Source: Plantago elongata (Eukaryota; Streptophyta; Magnoliopsida; Lamiales; Plantaginaceae). Taken from it: a stretch of 34,194 nucleotides of DNA. A model generated the notes under the pieces. The model had not been told where the DNA came from. It saw nothing but the letters and a program-made list of their open reading frames with translations, and did no database searches. Below are positions 9,240 through 18,859 of this stretch, piece after piece; position 1 is the first letter of the stretch; each line of letters begins with the position of its first letter. The stretch spans positions 1-34,194 of the forward strand of contig JAYMSP010001265.1 in the NCBI GenBank assembly GCA_036897095.1. Direction: 5' to 3'. The translations under genes were made by a program, and so were the position numbers.

Positions 9240-9745
9240 GTAACATTTTCATCTTGGCACTTATTTAAAGCTATTATGGGTAATGGTAGGGTGTAAACAT
9301 CAACAGCTTGATGAACAACACAGTTGCGAAGGAATTTGATAACTTCAACTGAAATCTTCTCTCTGATCTAGTGACAATCAATTTAAATGTGTTTGGTACG
9401 TTGATGCTAAATAGAATTGTGAGTCAAATGGTAATAGACAGATTGTCTATAAATAATAAGATAGGAGCACTGTGAGTAATATTAAGATCTTTAAATAAGT
9501 AATTACCATTGACCTTCACATGCATGTAGCATTAGATTTTGCTCTATATTCAATTTCAGTCGAAGTCGTGTCGAAGAACGACCGATTACCTATTGTTTAT
9601 AACTCTTCCAACCAAGCAAAGAGTTGCCCAAGTAAAATCAAATACATGTAATTCTTTTTCTAGAATCCAAACACCCTATCCAATTAGAGTCTTCAAATCC
9701 TTTAAGTTGCAGATCATTGGAAATTGGATAAAAGGGAGAAAAAGT
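9240..9745 (-). pseudogene. Decayed Ty1/copia RNase H relic
   Basis: Read on the minus strand with frameshifts and stops, the piece shows in order: LKGFEDSNWIGCLDSRKR (copia LKGFxDSDWAGCxDxRxS), FYLGNSLLGWKS, STEIEYRAKSNATC (SSTEAEYRA block), ITYLFKDLNI, HQRTKHI then IDCH (HxRTKHIExDxH block), and a last weak VDVYTLPLPIIAL tail like ADVFTKPLP. Stops interrupt it several times, so it is dead. This gives a copia fragment separate from the one at 177-464, and on the opposite strand. Confidence 0.8.
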
Positions 9746-9878
9746 CTAACCAAAAACCCTTTCATACTAAGTATTATAAAAAGAAAGACCTACATGCATT
9801 AATACAATATTATAACTCAACTAATTTTTGTGTTAATAATGATTTAATCCAACGAGTCATGTGCAAATAGTGTCGTAA

Positions 9879-10010
9879 CGCAGAGGGTCTCTAATTATAA
9901 TAGAATTTAAAAAGGGCTCCTCCACGTGATGAATCCATAGAAGACGCAGAGGGTCTCTAATTGTAATAGAATTTAAGAAGGGCTCCTCCACGTGATGAAC
10001 CCATAGAAGA
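9879..10010. repeat. 66-bp tandem duplication
   Basis: Two near-identical units (9879-9944 and 9945-10010) beginning CGCAGAGGGTCTCTAATT and containing CTCCTCCACGTGATGAA differ at only a few positions, so the duplication is fairly young. Each carries a CACGTG core. Confidence 0.8.
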
Positions 10011-10048
10011 GACCATTCCCAATAGTTCCTTTAAGAAATCTAAGATAG

Positions 10049-10122
10049 CTTATAAATGAAAATAAGCGGGAGAAGAGAGAAACAACTTATAAATGAAAAT
10101 AAGCAGGAGAGAGAGAAACTAA
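10049..10122. repeat. 37-bp tandem duplication
   Basis: CTTATAAATGAAAATAAGC occurs at 10049 and 10086, followed both times by a purine-rich GGGAGA/GGAGAGAGA run. Confidence 0.75.
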
Positions 10123-10724
10123 CTCAAAGTTTATACACCATATGATATATCAGATCTAGTGACAGTGAGAAAGTAACGAAATCCATTATAAGATTCCAAT
10201 TTATATAGACCCTATTGAAGATTCATTTTAAGCTTTTGAAATTGACCTTCAATTGAGATTCGATTTAGTTTTACTCTTTTTGTGATTTTAAAATTCATGG
10301 GTTTCTATTGTGAGAATTTGATACATGTGGAGCAGTGGAGGATTGTATTGCAATAGCTTTTGGGTTAAACTAGCGAAATAAATTTTATATTATGTTTATT
10401 TTTTTAAAAAATTGGATCAATATAGTAAATAACATAGTTATATCAAATTTGTAAAGTATATAAAAATATAGAGCAAGTTATTTTAATTTTTTAGATCAAA
10501 ATTAACAAACAAACAAACCCAGTCAATATGAAATCATAAAGGCAGTCCATGTCAACATTTGACGTGTGTCTTCGGGCTGACATCAGCTCCGGTGTTGACC
10601 GATGAGTGTATATGTAATCACTTTTGAATTGTAAGTAAAGTTTTTGTGTTCAAACTACATGTATGAATAAAGTGATCATCTTAGAAGATGGATATTATAA
10701 TTACCTGTAAAATTATATAATAAA

Positions 10725-11035
10725 TGTTAAATACCTCACTCTCTTGAGAATATTTTGGGCAATCTCTATGTACAAGGCATCTTAAGGTAGGTAGAAGAGC
10801 TCATTTCAACATGGTATCAGAGCACATGGACTGCTCAAGCTGACGTTGGATCTTAAATTGCTCAGGTTCCTCTCTACATGCTCCGGAATTGCCCATCTAT
10901 GTTATCAATTGTTAAGTTCGGGTCTATCGACCTACACATGAGAGGTTGTTAAATATTCAATATCACTTATGAATATCTTGCACACTTTCTATAAGACTCC
11001 TTTCTATATATATATATATATATATAATGAGAGCC
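10725..11035 (+). mobile_element. Possible TRIM-like miniature LTR element
   Basis: A putative 5' LTR (10725-10808, TGTTAAATA...TTCA) is followed by a perfect initiator-Met tRNA primer binding site TGGTATCAGAGC (10812-10823). About 120 bp later a purine-rich ACATGAGAGG precedes a second TGTTAAATA at 10947, whose next ~40 bp resemble the 5' LTR (GAATATTTTG versus GAATATCTTG). The remainder of the second LTR, including an (AT)n run at 11008-11027, does not align. No coding sequence lies inside. A plain truncated copia fragment is the alternative. Confidence 0.42.
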
Positions 11036-11049
11036 TAGACTCTTGGGTT

Positions 11050-12460
11050 TTATATATTTATAATAATCATGGCGGCTTGATGGAACCCGCGTACACCAAA
11101 TAGTCGCAAAATAGTTACATTCCACCAAAATACCCAACTTGCTACTCTAGCCACTATGAAACCTCCATTTACAACATTTACTACTCCTATTTGAGGCATA
11201 TCTAGACTAGTGACGAAATATGTGTCTTCAGCCTCAGAAAGGATCCCAAAAGAATGCCTTCCTGCATAGATGGTGAAAGTGTTCTCGAATGTGCGGTGGC
11301 AGAAACTACGTCTAAGATCAAAGTTGAAGTGCCAAGTAACGTGCCAATTGCCCTTGCTTGACATCTGAAATATCCGGGCTAGGTTGTAGAGCCAGTTCTC
11401 GTGCCATAAGCACTTTGTCGTGCCATACCCCTGTCTGAAAATTTCCATCATGTGCCCATGAACTTGATTGCCGTACCTGATTGCAGTACCTGAACATTGC
11501 CTGAACTGTACCTGAGTATAGTGCCTGCGTGCAGTGCCAGCTTTAGTGCAGTGCCTGAAATGTGCTGTGAAAGCAAATTTCATGTGCCAAGAGTTATTCT
11601 CCCTGCCATGTTTGCCACCTGACTGATCCAAAAATTCCTTAATTCTTCCTTCTTGATGATTTTTCTGCAGGGAAAGTCTAGAACTGTATCCACCAAATAA
11701 TGCTTCCTGCGACCAATTATCATAACAACCGGGAACCTGATAACCTTCTTGCCAACTGCCCTTGCTAATGCAGTACTTGAGCTGTTATTTCCGTGTTGTC
11801 TGATACTGTCCATCTGTGCTGTGAAACTGTTCCTGCCCTGTGTTGTGGAAATTGCTTTCATGTGCCAAGTACTGATCTCCCTACCATATCTGTAACCCGA
11901 CGAATCAAAATTCTACAGAGAAGGTCTAGATATATATCCACCAATTAGTTCATCCTGTGACCAATCTATATAGCATAAAGGAACATGAAATCCTTCTATT
12001 ACAGCAGGTTGAGCAGGTTTACCAAGATACATAACCAAACTGAATAAAACAATACGGCTTAACATCCCAACCCGAAACCAAAAATAGGCTACTGTACTCC
12101 CAACTGCAGGATCCTCTAGTTCTAGAAAACTAACATCTAAACTGACAGAATTCATTAAGATAGAAAAAGTTAGCAGCCTGAACAAAATAAGAAACTGCAG
12201 AGGACAAGGTAAAAAAAACTGACTTGGGCCTTCTTTGTTCTGTTTTTAGCCTCTTTTAGACTGTATATTTCTTTTTTCCAGTCCTCTTTGATAGAATTTA
12301 CTTTTTTAAACTGTGATATCTTTCTTTTGTAGTCTCCTACATTTCTCTTTTTTCTACTCAACCACCATATATCAACAATGTCATCTCTAATATGCAAAGT
12401 TCCTTGACGAAGCCATGATAATTTGACAATGAAGTGAACAGACATGATATTAACAAACAA
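11050..12460 (-). pseudogene. Broken coding-like tract with internal ~280-bp duplication
   Basis: The minus strand has overlapping open frames (12460-12170, 12185-11913, 11861-11580, 11631-11050) that read like one protein split by frameshifts. A block with EGFHVPLCYIDWSQDELIGG (about 12000) recurs as EGYQVPGCYDNWSQEALFGG (about 11730), each followed by GGYxSRxSL and then a stretch containing YGRE or HGREN and a WHMK tract. The repeat spacing is about 280 bp, which also shows at DNA level (CATGTGCCAAG at 11581 and 11861). The upstream part is Lys-rich. I do not recognise the family; it could be a decayed host gene or transposon ORF. Confidence 0.4.
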
Positions 12461-13440
12461 GTAGCATATATTAACAATGTCATCTCTAAAGAATATATGA
12501 TTCCATTCTTACGATAAAAATTAACAAACAAGTTTTAATTATATGTTATAGTTTTAATCATATGTTATATGTTCAGATTATATTGTAATGTCTCGAGATG
12601 GAAAAGGTGATGAAACCACAATTATAAAAACGTTTCATTCTACTTCCATTGAAGTTGGTTTAATGGACCCCCCCCCCCCCCAAATGGAAGAACAACTAAA
12701 AATTCGAGTAAAACTCCTTAGTCTTCTTCCCTCTCTATCCTCAAAGCTGTAAGAAGGAAATCTGGGCACTTGTGATTATAAACTGATCATGAATAGACAG
12801 AAGTTTAAAGAACTTAGAAAGTTGCATGAATGAAGAAATAGACTTATATCAAACTTGGGTTGATAAACATAATGGATGTTTGGCTGCAAAATTTGCATTT
12901 TTTCTGGATTGTGGAAACATTGAGAACTTAGCTCGGTTGTTGTAGTAGTAGTTGTGATATTCTGGAATCTAATTTATTTTGTAGTAGAACTAGTTCATTT
13001 CGATTTTTTTTACTGATTCTGAATTTTACATGAATTCTTATAAACTTTCGTCATTCCTTTTATTGCTTTTAATAAGATGTAGAAAATTAGTTTTAAAAAA
13101 ATTAAAAATATTTGTTCTAGTAAAATGAAATTGATATTCTAAATGGAACCGAGAGTACCACTAAGGAACTAATTGATATATAATTTGAATGTCATTTTTC
13201 AATTGAAATTGAATTTTTCTTTTACAAAATATTCGATTTGACTGGGGAGATGTACGCTCAATCGGTATAAGCCTAAATATTGTGCAACTTTTGCCAGGTA
13301 GCTAGCTGATTGATTTAAAAAAGGATAAAAAAAACAAGAAGACGACCATAGACTTTACAAAGACAGAACAGAGTCGTCTCCTCTCTTTCTGCTCAGATCT
13401 ACAACATTTCTTCCTTCTTCTTTTTAATCTTCTTCTTCTT
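12461..13440. other. NLR2 upstream region, no gene
   Basis: AT-rich with a 14-bp C homopolymer at 12668-12681. A pyrimidine-rich stretch at 13378-13441 (CTCCTCTCTTTCTGC then TTCTTCTTCTTC) is likely to be NLR2 leader. No clear TATA box could be fixed. Confidence 0.45.
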
Positions 13441-13441
13441 C

Positions 13442-13450
13442 ATGTACTGA
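13442..13450 (+). promoter_or_regulatory. Minimal uORF (Met-Tyr-stop) before NLR2
   Basis: ATG TAC TGA lies 27 nt before the NLR2 start codon, inside the pyrimidine-rich putative leader. If transcription begins upstream of it, scanning ribosomes would meet this two-codon frame first. Confidence 0.4.
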
Positions 13451-13477
13451 TTCGAACCAACTCAGTTTGCATCCACA

Positions 13478-16400
13478 ATGGATGCATCAGTAGAATTCCT
13501 ATTAGGAAACTTAAAGCAACTGGTAATCCACCACGTTGACTTAATCGAAGGTGCGGAAACCGATTTCAAAGAGCTGAATGAGGAACTGGAGTCTTTACAG
13601 GCCATTCTGAAGGACGCTTCTCGCAAGCTCAAGAAAGATGAAGCCTTCAAGAAATGGGAAAGAAAAGTACGAGATGTCGTTTACGACGTTGAGGACATGA
13701 TCGACATTTGTGTCACTCAGGCTGCCTCTAAGTCCAAACGAAGTAGCATCAGCCGCTTTTTCAGAGGAAGTAACATTGGTATTGCCGAAGCTGTTCGGAA
13801 GATAAGGTACGAGCAGGTCAGACCTTTGTTCGATAAGGTTAAGGTTGACTTTGCTAACCTTGCTATTTCAGACATGCCGGATACAACTGCTGAAAATGCT
13901 ATGGCCATTAGGCAAAAGGTAAGAACATCTTCTTTTTTACTTGTAGTTGTGACTGAGATAGGTGAAGCGTTTTACTTGTAGTTGTTACCCGCATCTACCG
14001 TAGTGTGTCAGTCACTATGAATATCTACGGTTGAGACCATCTGTGCTAGTTTTTATGTTCTGTTCTGTATATTACATAGGTTTGTTCTGAGTTGTGAGTC
14101 ATTTTTTGGTTAAAGTTATGCAAGGGTAGAAAGAAAATGAAACATTACTTTAATTTATCTTTACATTACTCGGTTGTTTTGCATCTAGGAATCTATGTAT
14201 AGTATCGTATTGAGGCTCGATGGATTATAGAAACAACACACCAGAAAACTGCAAAACCAATAGATAATTTATAGTAAATGACTGCTGTTGATAGATGTAA
14301 TTATTATGTTTCAGAAGATTGATCATACAGGTGATGTGGTATATTCTAACATATACTTTATCTTCTTTGGTTTATGCAGAAGAGTCAAAACATAGTTGGA
14401 TTTAAAAAAGAGACCGATGAATTTATAAATTTCCTAAATGGAGAATCACAAGGGCTGGGGATATCTACAATAGTAGGAATGGCAGGTCTGGGGAAGACAA
14501 CATTGGCCTGGAAGATTTTTGAGCACCAAAGTATCAAATACGAGTTTCCTGTTCGAATTTGGGTGAACATTTCCGATGTTCTCAACATGAAGAATGTGCT
14601 TCTCACTATTCTAAGAAAGTTCGCTGCTAACGCCAAAGAAGAGACCGAGGAGGAAATGATTTCAAAGGTGAAGGCCCAGCTCAATGATGGAAAGTTTTTG
14701 ATTGTTATGGATGACATCTGGGCACTTGATGCATGGAACGTAATCAAACAGATACTGCCAATGCATAACAGCCTTGGCAGAGTCTTGGTAACAACCCGCC
14801 AGACAAATGTGGCTGAGCATGCTTCTTCCAAGGACCGAGCCCATTACTTGAGGTTCCTGACGCCCGATGAGAGTTGGCAACTTCTCCAGTTCGAGGTGTA
14901 CGGCAAGCTTGATAATGTTCCTGATGAATTGGTGGGTATTGGGAAGGTCATTGCAACTGACTGTGATGGACTTCCTCTTTCAATTGTGGTAATTGGAGGA
15001 ATTTTGGTAGAAAAGAAGTCAAGAGCATTAGCAGTAAAGAAAGAGTGGGAGGAAATCTCCAAGTCTGTTAAACCTTACCTGGTGGGTGGAGACAAGAAGA
15101 ATCTCTTGGCGAGTATTATAGCGCTTAGCTATGAGAAACTTCCTTATGAGTTGAGGAACTGCTTTCTCTATCTAGGGGTCTTCCCTGATGATGCTGATAT
15201 ACCTGTCAATAAATTGATTCGCTTGTGGATCGCCGAAGGCTTCGTACAAAGAAACAACAAGGGTTCGAGTTTAGAGCAAGTTGGCTATGAAAACCTGAAA
15301 GATCTTATCAACAGGAACTTAGTTATGGTTAGGAAAGCAACAATTGATGGTGAACCTAGAGTATGCCACATTCATGACTCGGTGCGTGAAATCTGTAAAT
15401 CTCAAGCTTCATTTGAAAATCTCAACTTATTCCAAGAGATTACCCGTGAGCAAGGAGCCTTTGGATCACGCGACAACATTGACAAATGTCGTCGTATTTG
15501 CATACATTCTTATGTTCTTGACTTCTTTAAAATGAAACAAAAGATTCCCAAAGCTCGATCTTTCCTATGTTTCCATGAGTCTTCAATGATCTTGAAACCA
15601 ACGGATATGTCATCTGTGACGGATGGGTTCGGCTTGCTGAGGGTGTATGATGCCAAGAATATAAAGTTTCCAAAATTTCCTCAGAAGCTTGTGCAGCTAC
15701 TTCACTTGAGATACCTTACGCTTGTAATGGATCAGTGCTCAACTCTTCCAGAGAACATCTCTGATCTCTGGAACCTGCAGACTCTAACAGTCGATATCTC
15801 TGCGCACATCCTCGAAATGAAAGTAGATCTATGGAAGATGAGGCAACTGAGGCATTTCAAGACAAAAGCATCCATTATCCTGAGGAAAGACGGGAGAGGA
15901 GAAGGTGGAGACAACCTTCAGACGCTAAGCAGGCTGTCATCTGAGAGTTGCACGGATCATGTTTTTACAAGGGCGAAGAATTTGATCACCTTAGGAGTTC
16001 AAGGCGATCTGAACCAAATTGCAAGTATAGGCTGCTTTGAAATATTGGACAAGCTGAACAAATTGAAGCTAGTACATGAAGGGAAGGATGGAGTTGCTAA
16101 GGAAGGTCATATGCGTCGCATACCTGATGCACAAAGCTTCCCACCAAACCTCAAAACTCTAGTACTGTGCAGCACTTACCTGGATTGGAGCAAGATGGAT
16201 ATATTGTCAAGGCTTGGTTCTCTGGAGGTGCTCAAACTCAAGGAAAATGCATTCCAAGGAAAACAGTGGGAGGCTCAGTATGCTGGCTTTCATCATCTGG
16301 AACAGTTGCACATTGAGAGGGCAAGCATACTAGTTCATTGGACAGCTAGGGGTGATCCTTTCCCCAAACTGAAAATTCTTGTGCTCAATAACTGTGAGAA

Positions 16401-16581
16401 CCTCATTGAAGTCCCTTTGGCCATCAGTGAAAGCCTTGAGCTCATATCCTTGGAACGTGTCACAGAAAGCGTGGTTTCTTCTGCAAAAAAAATTGAGGAA
16501 TATTTGAAAAAAAAGTCAAGTGGAAAGGACGGCAAAGGAGGGTCATTCAAGCTTGAAATTGCTCGTGGTGACAGACACTAA
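13478..16581 (+). CDS. CC-NB-ARC-LRR disease resistance protein (NLR2)
   Basis: Coding sequence join(13478..13918,14380..16581), 880 aa, the same exon lengths as NLR1. Exon 1 is the Rx-type coiled coil with EDMID in place of EDVID. Exon 2 carries P-loop GMAGLGKTT (180-188), kinase-2 FLIVMDDIW (253-261), RNBS-B GRVLVTTR (280-287), GLPL (344-347), RNBS-D CFLYLGVFPDD (408-418) and an IHD variant of MHD (478-480), followed by ~400 residues of irregular LRR including LPENISDLWNLQTL and a Lys-rich C-terminus. The 461-bp phase-0 intron has AAAAG|GTAAGA and TTATGCAG. Start ATG 13478 gives MDASVEFLLGNL. All nucleotide-binding residues are kept, so it looks functional. It is a tandem paralogue of NLR1 and converges on NLR3. 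Confidence 0.94.
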
Positions 16582-16611
16582 AACCTTTTCCGATATCTTA
16601 CCCAGGTTATG

Positions 16612-16880
16612 GTATGTAATTGTTTTATCTAGCAATACTGTTTGTTTTCGTTCAACATCTTTCGTGGTTGATATCATTGGCTCATATTAACGCACTTTTT
16701 CAAAACTTCATAAGCTTTTTGTTCCTAATGTTTAGAAAAACTAGTTCTCCCTACGAATTTAACATGTGTAATATCTCTTGGTGAAATCTGTTATCATCGT
16801 AAACTGATGACCAATGCAACAGGAGCAATGTCAGAACTCTGCAAATTATTCATACCAGAATGTGTTTTTTATTCGTGCAG
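16612..16880 (+). other. Probable 3' UTR intron of NLR2
   Basis: Donor ATG|GTATGT at 16612, 30 nt after the stop; acceptor ATTCGTGCAG ends 16880; length 269 bp. It is in the same relative place as the 3' UTR introns of NLR1 and NLR3. Confidence 0.55.
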
Positions 16881-17380
16881 GAAATGAATGATGATGCAGA
16901 GATGTGATGGAGTGCTTCAAAACAGATTATTTTGTTATGAGTTGCTCATAACCTTGTTATTTTATTGTTCTTATAATCCCAGAATACTGTTGAATAAATA
17001 TTGCTGAGATGCATTTTATCAGCAAGTGAGCTTTATGTACTATATTGTTTGACTCATATTTGTAATATGTCAATAAGCACATTACCTTAGTTGAGATTCA
17101 ACTAAGGGCCCATTGTTTGGAACTTTGGACTAATTTGTTTTATAATGGTGTTCTATACTTCTGTGTTTACCTATTTACTGGTATGTCAACAGAAGCAAGA
17201 GAACAAATATTGTTGAACAGATCTCAAAAACAGAAACATCAATGCCTTGTATCCTTTTAACTGCTAGTTCAGAAAGATCTTCAAAGGAGGTAAAAGACCA
17301 AAAGCTGTGCTTTCAACTTGTAGCTACTGCAAAAGAATGATCTCCGGAAGAGAAGCCTCAAGAAGTGAGTCTACCGAGTG
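16881..17380. other. NLR2 3' flank, no gene
   Basis: Likely holds the rest of the NLR2 3' UTR (AATAAA at 16994-16999 is a candidate polyadenylation signal). The remainder shows nothing recognisable. Confidence 0.45.
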
Positions 17381-17521
17381 CTAAGAACGATTACCCCTGA
17401 GGGCAGGGCCATTTGGCATTGCTAACTTCTTAAGGTCATAGAGCTCAGGGCAGAAGGCAGGATTACCATCACCAATTTCATGGATGCACCAGCTATTATC
17501 TAAAACCAGAATCTTAGCCAT
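17381..17521 (-). CDS. Small unassigned ORF, 46 aa
   Basis: A minus-strand frame from ATG (17519-17521) to TAG (17381-17383) has protein-like composition, with stretches NSWCIHEIGDGNPAFCPELY and LKKLAMPNGPALRGN. A stop lies two codons upstream of the ATG. It could be a real small gene, the last exon of a decayed gene, or chance. I do not recognise a family. Confidence 0.2.
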   Translation of the reverse strand: MAKILVLDNSWCIHEIGDGNPAFCPELYDLKKLAMPNGPALRGNRS

Positions 17522-18738
17522 GATTCAAATGCATCAGATTCAGATCACGGCTAGAGGCCAGTAAACAAAACACACAAACATACATGTACGCTCATCAACA
17601 CGCACACTACCACTCTATCTATTCCAAAACCATATCAATTTACTCTCCTTTTATTTTTCGTCCACATTTAAACATGTGAATGACACAATCCAAATCAGTG
17701 TCATTCTGACTATAAGTAACAGAGATCGAACGGTGTAAAATTAATAAAACGTCCAAACATGTTCAATACCCATAGCTGGCGGAGCACAAGTAGCAGCAAG
17801 CATTAACTAGGGAACCTGTCCAGATCAGCAAAAAGCTAGGCTAGGCCATCTTGTAATGCTTCATGGCCCAGACTAAGACATTAAATATGACTTAATTTTG
17901 CAATACCATCTACCTGAAAAATCTGCTTATCAAATATCATCCCATTTCGGTGATTCCCTATCAAATAAACAGCTTCAGGGGGAGAAGCTTTCAAACAGCA
18001 GAGCTGGAGAACCTGGAGTAGCACACAGGCAACTACACAGCAGCTACAGCATCATGGCATCATTCGACAATCTTCACATTGACTAAATTTAGCCTGCCAT
18101 AGCATCTGGTAAACACACTTTGGACTTTGTCCTAGGCCACCAATGACTTTTTCTGATTTTTTGACATATCAGCAGTAGTGCAGTAGTCTTCCATAAAACG
18201 CTTCACCTTCATATGTTCGGGAGTCCCTCATATGTTCAGCATAGTTCCACTTTGATATTCAAAATGTACAGTTACTTTATAACACAAGGAAATAACTAAA
18301 GAGAAATTTCCCCAACACAATATAACAGCATTGAAGCAATATTCAAATATGTGCAGTTCGTAAAGCATCCGAACCATACTGTCAAATGAAATTGAAACCA
18401 AAAGCATATTCAAAACGGAACAGCAAATGTCGTAATAAATATTTATTATTATCCAATCATCATTTCTGAACAAAATGGAACAAACTCTTACAATGAAATA
18501 GTCAAACAAGTACACCAGTTGAATCATCTCAAATAAGAGGGAAAAAAAGAGTTTACCAATTGAAGCATTATCCAAACAGATACAATAACAATTCAAAACC
18601 AAATGAAAATCAAACTTTGTAAATGTTTTTTTCCGAACAAGCCAGCAAAATTAATGAATGTGGAGAAGTGGCTCGGATCAAATGATTTCACATTCCTGAT
18701 TCAATCTCTTCGTCATGATCATAGATTCTTGCAAGTAC
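17522..18738. other. Gap between NLR2 and NLR3 tails
   Basis: No supported gene. Part near 18600-18738 is probably the distal 3' UTR of NLR3. A 62-codon plus-strand frame at 17898-18086 and a 124-codon minus-strand frame at 18228-18602 (Ile/Val/Phe-rich, no motif) lack support. Confidence 0.45.
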
Positions 18739-18834
18739 CTGCCATATTAAGAATTACTATTAGATGTAACACAGGAAATATAAATTAAATAGTGGACATC
18801 TTAAGTATAATTCGGAAGGAAAAAAGAACCATAC
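18739..18834 (-). other. Probable 3' UTR intron of NLR3
   Basis: On the minus strand the donor GAAAAG|GTATGG begins at 18834, 25 nt past the stop, and ATATGGCAG ends at 18739; 96 bp. The polypyrimidine tract is weaker than in NLR1 and NLR2, so support comes mainly from the shared position. Confidence 0.45.
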
Positions 18835-18859
18835 CTTTTCAAGTTTCGTAAATACTTGA

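Noticed and set aside
11050..11631. 193-codon minus-strand frame as an intact gene
   Set aside because: It overlaps other frames with which it forms one frameshifted tract, starts inside that tract, and has no complete recognisable domain. It is kept as a pseudogene-like feature.
18228..18602. 124-codon minus-strand frame near the NLR3 tail
   Set aside because: Hydrophobic composition follows from AT-rich sequence; no start context, motif or splice partner. Probably 3' UTR or intergenic.
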